From: Streptomyces sp. TP-A0874
GTDB lineage: Bacteria > Actinomycetota > Actinomycetes > Streptomycetales > Streptomycetaceae
Assembly: GCF_001748085.1 (NCBI RefSeq)
Contig: NZ_BBZK01000008.1
Span: forward strand, 287,894-351,893
DNA: 64,000 bases
Direction: 5' to 3'
How positions within the stretch are numbered: position 1 is the first letter of the stretch; each line of letters begins with the position of its first letter. The position numbers and the translations under genes are program-made. This document shows positions 8,676-16,302 of this stretch, in pieces. The notes under the pieces were generated by a model, which was not told the origin of the DNA, did no database searches, and saw only the letters and a program-made list of their open reading frames with translations.

Positions 8676-9149
8676 TCACCGCCCCCCTCCCCCGGAGTCG
8701 CCGCCCTGCTCAGCCCGGATCTCGACGTAGGCGAGACGGGAGCGGAACAGTACGGACGCCTCCAAGCCGAGGAAGCCGAAGGTGCCCACCAGGAACGCGC
8801 CGAAGAACATCCAGCGGGAGAAGTCCTGCCCCTGGAGCACCCAGAGCACGATGACAAGAAGAATGATCTTGACCAACCAAGAACCCAGGACAGCGGCTCC
8901 CAGCTGCTGCGGGGCCAGTCGCGCGGTCACCAGACCGACGACGGCGGTGACGCCGAGGAACCCCACGGGTACGGCGATGCCCAGCAGACCACCCGCCAAC
9001 CCGGCCCCGCCGTCCACTCCGTAGCCGATGGCGCCCGCCAACACCGCGGCCGCGAGAGCGCCGAGGAGACCGATCCGCAGCACCTTGAGCATGGCTTCGC
9101 TCACGGTCACGGCTCGGCCCGGCACGCTACGCTGCGTGGCTTGGGACAT
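8676..9149 (-). CDS. atpI: AtpI-like ATP synthase assembly protein
   Basis: A 157-residue hydrophobic protein in the position of atpI, which helps c-ring assembly in other bacteria. Four hydrophobic segments are visible between about residues 20 and 135 (for example LGSWLVKIILLVIVLWVL), and the C-terminus ends in a glycine tract. I chose the ATG at 9149 (MSQATQRSV), preceded by GGAGAC at good spacing. The open frame runs 51 codons further upstream without protein-like composition. A 210-base gap separates it from atpB, and the operon promoter probably lies in 9150-9390. Confidence 0.85.
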   Translation of the reverse strand: MSQATQRSVPGRAVTVSEAMLKVLRIGLLGALAAAVLAGAIGYGVDGGAGLAGGLLGIAVPVGFLGVTAVVGLVTARLAPQQLGAAVLGSWLVKIILLVIVLWVLQGQDFSRWMFFGAFLVGTFGFLGLEASVLFRSRLAYVEIRAEQGGDSGGGGR

Positions 9150-9390
9150 GGCGTCTCCGAGGACGTCGTGGTTCTTGGGCGAGTGTGCGAGGACGCCCCG
9201 AGGGTGCTGGTCCGGATCACCGTGGACGGATGGTCGACCGCTGACGGTGACTCGGGTAGGAGCTCCCCTCCGGCGCTTGTGCAAGGTATCACAAGGGTTC
9301 ACGCGTCCGGCCCACTGGCTCTATGCCCCATATCACATAGCAGCGCAAAGCGGGCCTAAGTTCGCTCTCTTTCACCCTACATGGCTGTTC

Positions 9391-10746
9391 TCAGCCTACG
9401 TGGCTGCGCTGCTCACGCCCTGACTTCGCTGCTCTGCTGCCCAACGCGTGCGCCCCGTTGGCGCTCCGGGGCGCACTCCGCGGGGAGCCACTCTCCCCTG
9501 TGCTCCGAACGCCGGCCGCACCACCCTCACCGGCCCCCTCGGCCGCTTCCCCCGAGTCCATCGCCGGCGCTCCGGCCGGACGCCGGTACCGGGGCGGCAC
9601 CAGGGAGTACGCCCAGTGCGGAACGCGTGGGGTGAAGCGCGGCAGCAGCAGCATGAACAGGCCCACCGCACTGAGCGCCAGGATCACTACCAGCACCAGC
9701 AGCGCACTGCCGGAGTTGACCGAGTAGGCGACCGCACCGAAGGCGATCAGCGCCGACCAGAAGTACATGATCAGCACGGCGCGGCTGTGCGAGTGCCCGA
9801 TCTCCAGCAGTCGGTGGTGGAGGTGGCCACGGTCGGCAGCGAACGGCGACTGGCCGTTCCAGGTGCGCCGCACCACGGCCAGGACGAGGTCCGCGACCGG
9901 CACCGCGATGATGCTGAGCGGCAGCAGCAGGGGGATGTAGACCGGCACCGTGGCCTTGACCGCCGCGCTCTCGGAGCCGGCGAAGACCTGCAGCGCGTCA
10001 GGGTCCACCTGCCCGGTGATGGAGATCGCTCCGGCGGCCAGCACCAGTCCGATCAGCATCGAGCCCGAGTCGCCCATGAAGATCCGCGCGGGGTGCATGT
10101 TGTGCGGCAGGAAGCCCAGGCACATGCCCATCAGGATGACCGCGAAGAGGGTGGCGGGGGCGGCCGCCTCCACGCCGTAGCCGTACCAGACGCGGTAGGA
10201 GTACATGAAGAACGCCAGCGCGGCGATGCAGACCATGCCCGCGGCCAGCCCGTCCAGGCCGTCGACGAAGTTCACCGCGTTGATGGTGATCAGCACCAGC
10301 GCCACGGTCAGCAGGGTGCCCTGCACCGGCGTCAGCGAGACCGACCCCACCCCGGGCACCGGGATCCAGAGGATCGTCAGCCCCTGCATCACCATCACAC
10401 CGGCGGCGATCATCTGCCCGCCGAGCTTCAGCAGGGCGTCCACGCCCCACTTGTCGTCGAGCACCCCGAGCAGCCAGATCAGTCCGGCACCGGAGAGGAG
10501 CGCCCGCGGCTCGTTGGAGAGTTCGAAGACCTTGCCCACGTTGAACAGGTGCGCGGCGACCAGCAGGCCGGCGCAGAGCCCGCCGAACATCGCGATGCCG
10601 CCGAGACGCGGGGTCGGCTCGCGGTGGACGTCTCGCGCCCGGATCGCCGGCATCGCGCCCGCCGCGATCGCGAACTTCCGCACCGGTCCGGTCAGCAGGT
10701 AGGTGACCGCTGCCGTGACGCAGAGCGTCAGCAGGTATTCACGCAC
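9391..10746 (-). CDS. MraY/WecA-family undecaprenyl-phosphate sugar-1-phosphate transferase
   Basis: A polytopic membrane enzyme (451 residues) that moves a UDP-linked amino-sugar phosphate, probably GlcNAc-1-P, to undecaprenyl phosphate, starting a wall polymer. Family motifs are PTPRLGGIAMF, the catalytic LLGVLDDKWG, AVNFVDGLDGLAAG, ARIFMGDSGSM and RGHLHHRLL. About ten membrane helices are present. The final 60 residues are a low-complexity cytoplasmic tail. I place the start at GTG 10746 because GAGGA lies 6 bases upstream; an ATG 12 codons earlier has no such site. It is WecA-like rather than MraY, since peptidoglycan cluster neighbours are absent. Confidence 0.9.
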   Translation of the reverse strand: MREYLLTLCVTAAVTYLLTGPVRKFAIAAGAMPAIRARDVHREPTPRLGGIAMFGGLCAGLLVAAHLFNVGKVFELSNEPRALLSGAGLIWLLGVLDDKWGVDALLKLGGQMIAAGVMVMQGLTILWIPVPGVGSVSLTPVQGTLLTVALVLITINAVNFVDGLDGLAAGMVCIAALAFFMYSYRVWYGYGVEAAAPATLFAVILMGMCLGFLPHNMHPARIFMGDSGSMLIGLVLAAGAISITGQVDPDALQVFAGSESAAVKATVPVYIPLLLPLSIIAVPVADLVLAVVRRTWNGQSPFAADRGHLHHRLLEIGHSHSRAVLIMYFWSALIAFGAVAYSVNSGSALLVLVVILALSAVGLFMLLLPRFTPRVPHWAYSLVPPRYRRPAGAPAMDSGEAAEGAGEGGAAGVRSTGESGSPRSAPRSANGAHALGSRAAKSGREQRSHVG

Positions 10747-10919
10747 GCCAGTTCCTCGGAGGTATCGCCGGCCATCACACAAACACCCTAGCCCTCCCGG
10801 CGGTGAGGGCTCTGTGTGGAAGCACCCCGGCCCCGGGTGTCCTACCGCTGCTCACGCCCCTGGGACGTACGGGTACCGGGGATGGTTGCACACTGTGCGA
10901 CCGGGCGGCGACGCGGCTC

Positions 10920-11585
10920 TCATTCCCGGCCGTCGATCCCGGTGAGCGCGGTGACCACCGGATCGAGGGCCTGCTGGATCTCCGCCCCGATGCTGCGGAA
11001 GTAGGTGATCGGCGCGCCGTAGGGGTCGTGCACCTCGTCGGCGTCCGGGCTGGGGGCCAGCAGCCAGCCGCGGAGCGCGGCCGCGGCGCGGACCAGCGCC
11101 CGGGCCCGGACGACCACCGCCCCCTCCGGCTCGGGGTCCGGCAGGGTGGCCGGGTCTATGGCCCGCACGAGTCGGGTGAACTCCTTGAGCGTGAAGGTGC
11201 GCAGCCCCGCGGAGTGCCCCATGGAGATCACCTGGGCCCGGTGGTCCCGGGTGGCGGTGAGGACGAGGTCGGCGCGTATCACGTGCTCGTCGAGGAGTTC
11301 ACGGCCGACGAAGCCCGCCGGGTCGGCGCCGAGGTCGGTGAGGACCGCGGCGGCGTGTGTCTCCATCGGGGCGCCCTCGTGTCCCCAGGTGCCCGCGCTC
11401 TCCACGAGCACGGCGTCGGCACGGGCCGGCCCCAGGCGCTCGGCCAGGGCGTGCCGGGTCAGCCGCTCGGTGATCGGCGAGCGGCAGACGTTGCCGGTGC
11501 TGACGTGGAGGATGCGGAAGGTGTCGTCCGGCCCCTGGCCGTCGTTCTCCTGGACCGCCGTCCCACGCGCCTGCAGGTCCCTCAA
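10920..11585 (-). CDS. Low-molecular-weight phosphatase-like protein lacking the catalytic cysteine
   Basis: A 221-residue protein with the fold and motifs of arsenate reductase/low-molecular-weight protein-tyrosine phosphatases. The P-loop reads HVSTGNVCRSP where active members have CxGNxCRS: the nucleophilic Cys is a Ser (codon AGC on the coding strand). The Arg of the loop and the downstream general-acid motif DPYG are kept. I place the start at TTG 11585, which overlaps the preceding stop (TTGA) and follows GAGGAGG, implying coupled translation with the Sua5 gene. Activity is doubtful; a binding or regulatory role is possible. Confidence 0.8.
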   Translation of the reverse strand: MRDLQARGTAVQENDGQGPDDTFRILHVSTGNVCRSPITERLTRHALAERLGPARADAVLVESAGTWGHEGAPMETHAAAVLTDLGADPAGFVGRELLDEHVIRADLVLTATRDHRAQVISMGHSAGLRTFTLKEFTRLVRAIDPATLPDPEPEGAVVVRARALVRAAAALRGWLLAPSPDADEVHDPYGAPITYFRSIGAEIQQALDPVVTALTGIDGRE

Positions 11586-12229
11586 CTGGCCTCCTCGAGG
11601 TCTGGTACGACCTCGCGGAGCTGCTCGGCCGAGAGCGCCCCGGCGCGGAGCAACACCGGTGTGCTGCCGGTGACATCGACGATCGAGGACGGCTCGGGGG
11701 TGGGGGTGGGGCCGCCGTCCAGGTAGACGGAGACGGAGTCGCCCAGCATGTCCTGGGCCGCGTCGCAGTCCTGCGGGGAGGGGTGGCCGGTGAGGTTGGC
11801 GCTGGAGACGGCCATCGGGCCGACCTCGGTCAGCAGCTCGATGGCGACCGGGTGCAGCGGCATCCGCACCCCCACGGTCCCCCTGGTCTCCCCCAGGTCC
11901 CACTGGAGTGAGGGCTGGTGGCGGGCGATCAGGGTGAGGGCTCCCGGCCAGAAGGCGTCCACGAGTTCCCAGGCCTGCTCCGAGAAGTCGGTGACCAGGC
12001 CGTGCAGCGTGTTGGGGGAGCCGATCAGCACGGGGGTGGGCATGTTCCGGCCGCGGCCCTTGGCCTCCAGCAGGTCGCCGACCGCCTCGCCGCTGAAGGC
12101 GTCCGCACCGATCCCGTAGACGGTGTCGGTGGGGAGGACCACCAGTTCGCCCCGGCGGACGGCTGATGCGGCCTCGCGCAGTCCGGTCTTGCGGTCGGTC
12201 GCATCGGTGCAGTCGTAACGCCGTGCCAT
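11582..12229 (-). CDS. L-threonylcarbamoyladenylate synthase (Sua5/TsaC family)
   Basis: Makes threonylcarbamoyl-AMP from Thr, bicarbonate and ATP, the first step of t6A37 tRNA modification. The 215-residue protein begins with Arg/Asp-rich residues, then has the YrdC-type signature GELVVLPTDTVYGIGADAF and KGRGRNMPTPVLIGS. A substrate-binding stretch VGVRMPLHP and SSANLTGHPSP follow. It ends within YrdC plus a short tail, so it is the short TsaC type without a Sua5 C-terminal domain. It forms an operon with the phosphatase-like gene. Confidence 0.93.
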   Translation of the reverse strand: MARRYDCTDATDRKTGLREAASAVRRGELVVLPTDTVYGIGADAFSGEAVGDLLEAKGRGRNMPTPVLIGSPNTLHGLVTDFSEQAWELVDAFWPGALTLIARHQPSLQWDLGETRGTVGVRMPLHPVAIELLTEVGPMAVSSANLTGHPSPQDCDAAQDMLGDSVSVYLDGGPTPTPEPSSIVDVTGSTPVLLRAGALSAEQLREVVPDLEEAS

Positions 12230-12362
12230 CTACGGGCCTCCTTGTCGCGGGGCTCCTGCGTGATCATCGGGTGGGGGCCCGCCGTCGCGGCCAGGGCGGC
12301 GGAGCCGGCGGCCGCGGGAGCGCAGGGCGGTTCTCCGGCGGTCGTGGGATACCTGCGGGCGG

Positions 12363-13208
12363 TCACGGGGTGGCCCGCCGGGCGGTGGCGAACCTCGGTC
12401 TGTTGTTCAGATCGGGGTGGTCGGCGGCGTCGGCCCAGCCGCGCTCCTCGGCGAAGATCCACGGCACTTGGCCGCCCTGGGTGTCGGCGTGCTCGACGAC
12501 CACGACGCCTCCCGGTCTGAGCAGCCGGTGCGCGGTCCGCTCAATGCCGCGGATGGTCTCCAGCCCGTCCGCACCGGAGAAGAGCGCCCGCTGCGGATCG
12601 TGGTCGCGGGCCTCCGGAGCGACGTTCTCCCACTCCCCGAGCGGGATGTACGGCGGGTTGGAGATGACGAGGTCGACCTGGCCGTCGAACTCGGGGAGGG
12701 CGCTGAACGCGTCGCCGTAGTGGAGGGTGACCCGGGAGCCCTCGACGTTCCGCCGTGCCCAGCGCAGTGCGTCCTCGTCCAACTCCACCGCGTGCACCTT
12801 GGACCTGGGCACCTCCTGGGCGAGGGCGAGGGCGATCGCCCCGGAGCCGGTGCACAGGTCGACGATCAGCGGTTCGACGACGTCCATGGCGCGCACCGCG
12901 TCTATCGCCCAGCCGACGACCGACTCCGTCTCCGGCCGGGGCACGAAGACGCCCGGTCCCACCTGGAGTTCCAGATAGCGGAAGAAGGCGCGGCCGGTGA
13001 TGTGCTGGAGGGGTTCCCGGGCCTCCCGGCGGGCGACCGCCTCCCAGTAGCGGGCGTCGAAGTCGGCGTCGGCGACACCGTGCAGCTCACCGCGCTTGAC
13101 CCCGTGTACGAAGGCGGCGAGCTCCTCCGCGTCGAAGCGCGGTGAGGGGACACCGGCGTCGGCCAGCCGCTGGGTGGCCTGGGCCACCTCGGCGAGCAGC
13201 AGGTTCAC
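12363..13208 (-). CDS. prmC: Release-factor glutamine methyltransferase
   Basis: Methylates the Gln of the GGQ motif of release factors 1 and 2 using SAM. The 281-residue protein has an N-terminal helical domain for RF binding (1-75), the SAM-binding DLCTGSGAIALALA (117-130) and the catalytic NPPY at 184-187. It lies immediately downstream of prfA, the gene for its substrate, with a 166-base gap containing a weak hairpin. Confidence 0.95.
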   Translation of the reverse strand: MNLLLAEVAQATQRLADAGVPSPRFDAEELAAFVHGVKRGELHGVADADFDARYWEAVARREAREPLQHITGRAFFRYLELQVGPGVFVPRPETESVVGWAIDAVRAMDVVEPLIVDLCTGSGAIALALAQEVPRSKVHAVELDEDALRWARRNVEGSRVTLHYGDAFSALPEFDGQVDLVISNPPYIPLGEWENVAPEARDHDPQRALFSGADGLETIRGIERTAHRLLRPGGVVVVEHADTQGGQVPWIFAEERGWADAADHPDLNNRPRFATARRATP

Positions 13209-13339
13209 TGGAAGCCTCCGGATACGGCTTGCGCCATCGGGAGCCTGGGAACGGCCGGCGATGACGGTGTCGGTGACGATAACGACCCAAGGATGGCGGA
13301 AGGACGGCGGTGGCGACGGGGAACGGCGGAAAGCGGGCT

Positions 13340-13358
13340 CCCCGGCGCAGCGCCGGGG
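13340..13358 (-). terminator. Short hairpin after prfA
   Basis: A 7-bp GC stem (CCCCGGC/GCCGGGG) with a 5-base loop lies 16 bases after the prfA stop. It may attenuate read-through into prmC. Confidence 0.4.
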
Positions 13359-13374
13359 ACGGTCGGTGGACGGC

Positions 13375-14454
13375 CTACTGGGCCGCGGCCAGTTTGGCAG
13401 CGGAGTCGGCGTCCACGCACGCCTGGATCACCGGATCCAGCTCGCCGTCGAGCACCTGGTCCAGGTTGTAGGCCTTGAAGCCGACCCGGTGGTCCGAGAT
13501 GCGGTTCTCGGGGAAGTTGTAGGTCCGGATCCGCTCCGAGCGGTCGACCGTGCGCACCTGACTGCGGCGCGCGTCCGAGGCCTCCCGCTCGGCCTCCTCC
13601 TGGGCGGCCGCCAGCAGCCGGGAACGGAGGATGCGCAGCGCCTGCTCCTTGTTCTGGAGCTGGCTCTTCTCGTTCTGGCAGGAGACCACGATGCCGGTGG
13701 GCAGGTGGGTGATGCGCACCGCCGAGTCGGTGGTGTTGACCGACTGGCCGCCGGGTCCGGAGGAGCGGTAGACGTCGATCCGCAGGTCGTTGGGGCCGAT
13801 CTCGACCTCGACCTCCTCCGCCTCGGGGGTGACGAGCACCCCGGCGGCCGAGGTGTGGATACGGCCCTGCGACTCGGTGGCGGGCACCCGCTGCACCCGG
13901 TGCACCCCGCCCTCGTACTTCAGCCGGGCCCAGACGCCCTGGCCGGGCTCGGTGGCGCCGTTGCCGCCCTTGGTCTTCACCGCGACCTGCACGTCCTTGT
14001 AGCCGCCCAGGTCGGACTCGTTGGCCTCGAGGATCTCGGCCTTCCAGCCGGCGCGTTCGGCATAGCGGAGGTACATCCGCAGCAGGTCTCCGGCGAACAG
14101 GGCGGACTCCTCGCCGCCCTCACCCGCTTTGACCTCGAGGATCACGTCCTTGTCGTCGCTGGGGTCGCGCGGTACCAGCAGGAGTCGCAGCTCCTCGGTG
14201 AGTTCCGCGCGCCGCGCCTCCAGTTCCTTGACCTCTTCGGCGAAGTCGGGGTCGTCCGCGGCGAGTTCACGCGCCGCCTCGATGTCCTCCCCGGTCCGCT
14301 TCCAACCACGGTAAGTCGTGACGATCGGGGTCAGTTCCGCGTAGCGCTTGTTGAGCCGGAGCGCTTCGCGCTGGTCGGCGTGGACCGCTGGGTCGGCGAG
14401 CCGTTTCTCAAGCTCTGCGTGCTCGCCGATGAGTTCCTCGACCGCCTCGAACAT
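13375..14454 (-). CDS. prfA: Peptide chain release factor 1
   Basis: Releases nascent peptide at UAA and UAG codons. The 359-residue protein starts at ATG 14454 (MFEAVEELIG), which fits the family; the frame stays open 103 codons upstream but is not RF1-like. The stop-codon recognition motif PAT is at 191-193, and the peptidyl-transferase motif GGQ is at 235-237 (SSGPGGQSVN). AAGGA precedes the start. It is followed by prmC, which modifies the GGQ glutamine. Confidence 0.96.
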   Translation of the reverse strand: MFEAVEELIGEHAELEKRLADPAVHADQREALRLNKRYAELTPIVTTYRGWKRTGEDIEAARELAADDPDFAEEVKELEARRAELTEELRLLLVPRDPSDDKDVILEVKAGEGGEESALFAGDLLRMYLRYAERAGWKAEILEANESDLGGYKDVQVAVKTKGGNGATEPGQGVWARLKYEGGVHRVQRVPATESQGRIHTSAAGVLVTPEAEEVEVEIGPNDLRIDVYRSSGPGGQSVNTTDSAVRITHLPTGIVVSCQNEKSQLQNKEQALRILRSRLLAAAQEEAEREASDARRSQVRTVDRSERIRTYNFPENRISDHRVGFKAYNLDQVLDGELDPVIQACVDADSAAKLAAAQ

Positions 14455-14533
14455 CGGGACTCGTTCCTTGGGAGGTGTGGGCCGGTGGCCTGGTTGGGTG
14501 CGGCTGCCCGGGTGGGGCCCGGTGGACGACAAA

Positions 14534-14579
14534 GCGCCGGTCCGGCCGCCCCTGAGGTCGGGGCGGGCGGAGCCGGCGC
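14534..14579 (-). terminator. Hairpin after rpmE
   Basis: An imperfect GC-rich inverted repeat begins 12 bases after the rpmE stop (GCGCCGG at 14534 pairing with CCGGCGC at 14573, with an inner CGCCCC/GGGGCG stem). It lies between rpmE and prfA on the same strand. Confidence 0.6.
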
Positions 14580-14590
14580 CGTTCGGGTCG

Positions 14591-14815
14591 CTACTTCTGG
14601 GCGGACCCGGCCTTCTTGCCGAAGCGAGCCTCGAAGCGGGCCACGCGGCCACCGGTGTCGAGGATCTTCTGCTTGCCCGTGTAGAACGGGTGGCACTCCG
14701 AGCAGACCTCTGCGCGGATCGCGCCCTCGGTGACAGTGCTACGGGTGGTGAACGAGGCGCCACAGGTGCAGCTGACCTGGGTCTCCACGTACTCCGGGTG
14801 AATATCGCGCTTCAA
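14591..14815 (-). CDS. rpmE: 50S ribosomal protein L31, zinc-binding form
   Basis: Large-subunit protein L31 (74 residues). Cys16 and Cys18 (SCTCG) and the later CSEC motif (Cys37 and Cys40) form the zinc site, so this is the C+ paralogue that is normally used under zinc-replete conditions. The C-terminus FYTGKQKILDTGGRVARFE is canonical. In Streptomyces a cysteine-free L31 paralogue often replaces it under zinc limitation; none is in this window. Confidence 0.96.
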   Translation of the reverse strand: MKRDIHPEYVETQVSCTCGASFTTRSTVTEGAIRAEVCSECHPFYTGKQKILDTGGRVARFEARFGKKAGSAQK

Positions 14816-14938
14816 GGGGATCTCCTAAGTTCGGGAGGGCACCGGGTCGTACGAGCGGGCTGCCCCTACGTGAACCGGCACCGGCGCACCAGTTTGCCAG
14901 TACTGGTCGTATCTCCCAAAACGGGGGTGCCGACGAAT

Positions 14939-16147
14939 CTATTCCGGAGGTTTGCCCGCCCGGTCGGCCGGATCTCCGGCCCGTTCCGGTCCGGCCCCAC
15001 CGCGGCCCACCTCACCCCCGACCACCCCTCCGGTCTCCTTCTCGGCCCGCTCACCGGCGGGGTGCCGGGTCGCGGAGGCGGGGATCGGCCGGTCGTGCCG
15101 GAGCGCGTCCCACACCTGCCGGGACTGCTTGGCCAGCGGCAGCACCCGGTTGGCGTCCTCGGGGTCGTACCGCACCGGCAGGGTGACCATCTCGGTGTTC
15201 CGGGCGTCGATGCCCTTCAACGTCCGGCCGAAGCCCAGCAGGTCCTCCACCGAGGCGAGCTCGGAGTCGGTGGTGAGCGTCTTGGTGGCGGTGGAGGCGA
15301 GTCCGTACATCCGGGCCGGGTCGCCGAACAGGTCGATCTGCTTGATCTGGCTGATCAGCGCCTTCATGAACGCCTGCTGCAGCCGGATCCGGCCGAGGTC
15401 GCTGCCGTCGCCCACGGAGTGCCGGGTCCGGACCAGGCCGAGGGCCTGTTCGCCGTCGAGCCGGTGGGTGCCGGGCTCCAGGTCGAGCCGGCTGTCCCGG
15501 TCGTTGATCGCCTGGTGCGTGGTGACCTTGACACCGCCGAGCTTGTCGATCAGTTTCTTGAATCCGGTGAAGTCCACCTCGAGGTAGTGGTCCATTCGGA
15601 TGTCGGAGAGCGCTTCGACGGTCTTGACCGCGCAGACCGGTCCGCCCAGGCGGTATGCCTCGTTGAACATCACACCGCGGGCCGGCGGCGCGGTTCCGCC
15701 GCCCCTCTTCTCGCAGGAGGGCCGCTCGACGATCGTGTCCCGGGGGATGCTGACGACGCTGGCCCGCTTCCGGTCGGGGTAGACGTGGAGCACCATCGCG
15801 GTGTCCGAGCGGGCCCCGCTCTCGCCGTCGTGGCCGTAGGCTCCGTTGGCTCCGGCCCGGGAGTCGGATCCGAGGATGAGGATGTCCGTCGAGCCGTCGT
15901 CGGCGTCCTCGGGCCGGTCGGTGCCGAGAGCGCCGTTGATGTCGATGCCCTTGAGGTTGCCGTCCAGGCGGAACCAGAGGACCGCGAAACCGGCGCCGCC
16001 GATCAGCAGCAGCCCCGCGAGGACGCAGACCACGACGAGCACGGCCTTGCGCCGCGGGCCGCCCCTCCTCAGCGCACCGGAGCCGCCGGTGGCGGCACCG
16101 TCCTCCGACGGCCGATCCGGCCCTGGGTCGCTGCTCTCGTCCGTCAT
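14939..16147 (-). CDS. LCP family (LytR-CpsA-Psr) cell-wall glycopolymer ligase
   Basis: Transfers wall teichoic or teichuronic-type polymers from a lipid carrier to peptidoglycan outside the membrane. The 402-residue protein has a short cytoplasmic N-terminus, one membrane helix (about 36-56) and an extracellular LCP domain. Signature residues are DILILGSDSR, SDTAMVLHVYPDR, the catalytic-site SIPRDT and LVRTRHSVGDGSDLGRIRLQ. A Cys pair (SCEK and GPVCA) in the domain may form a disulfide. The C-terminal 45 residues are low-complexity. Confidence 0.92.
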   Translation of the reverse strand: MTDESSDPGPDRPSEDGAATGGSGALRRGGPRRKAVLVVVCVLAGLLLIGGAGFAVLWFRLDGNLKGIDINGALGTDRPEDADDGSTDILILGSDSRAGANGAYGHDGESGARSDTAMVLHVYPDRKRASVVSIPRDTIVERPSCEKRGGGTAPPARGVMFNEAYRLGGPVCAVKTVEALSDIRMDHYLEVDFTGFKKLIDKLGGVKVTTHQAINDRDSRLDLEPGTHRLDGEQALGLVRTRHSVGDGSDLGRIRLQQAFMKALISQIKQIDLFGDPARMYGLASTATKTLTTDSELASVEDLLGFGRTLKGIDARNTEMVTLPVRYDPEDANRVLPLAKQSRQVWDALRHDRPIPASATRHPAGERAEKETGGVVGGEVGRGGAGPERAGDPADRAGKPPE

Positions 16148-16245
16148 CGTTTCTCAGTCCTCGCCGCTTCCCAGTACCCCCTCCGGGCTCGACCAGACCT
16201 CGGAGCACTCGGACAGAGGCGGGACCGGTACCGCGCCGGGATGCC

Positions 16246-16282
16246 CCAGGGCCTCCCCACGCGGTGCGCGGGGAGGCCCTGG
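16246..16282 (-). terminator. Terminator of rho
   Basis: A perfect 13-bp inverted repeat (16246-16258 and 16270-16282) with an 11-base loop sits 20 bases after the rho stop. It is among the strongest hairpins in the chromosomal part. Confidence 0.85.
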
Positions 16283-16302
16283 ATCGACGCTGGACCAGCA
16301 GC

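Noticed and set aside
9150..9390. Specific promoter elements for the atp operon
   Set aside because: Several TTG-like and TA-rich hexamers exist but none has convincing spacing; the promoter is probably here but cannot be placed by eye.
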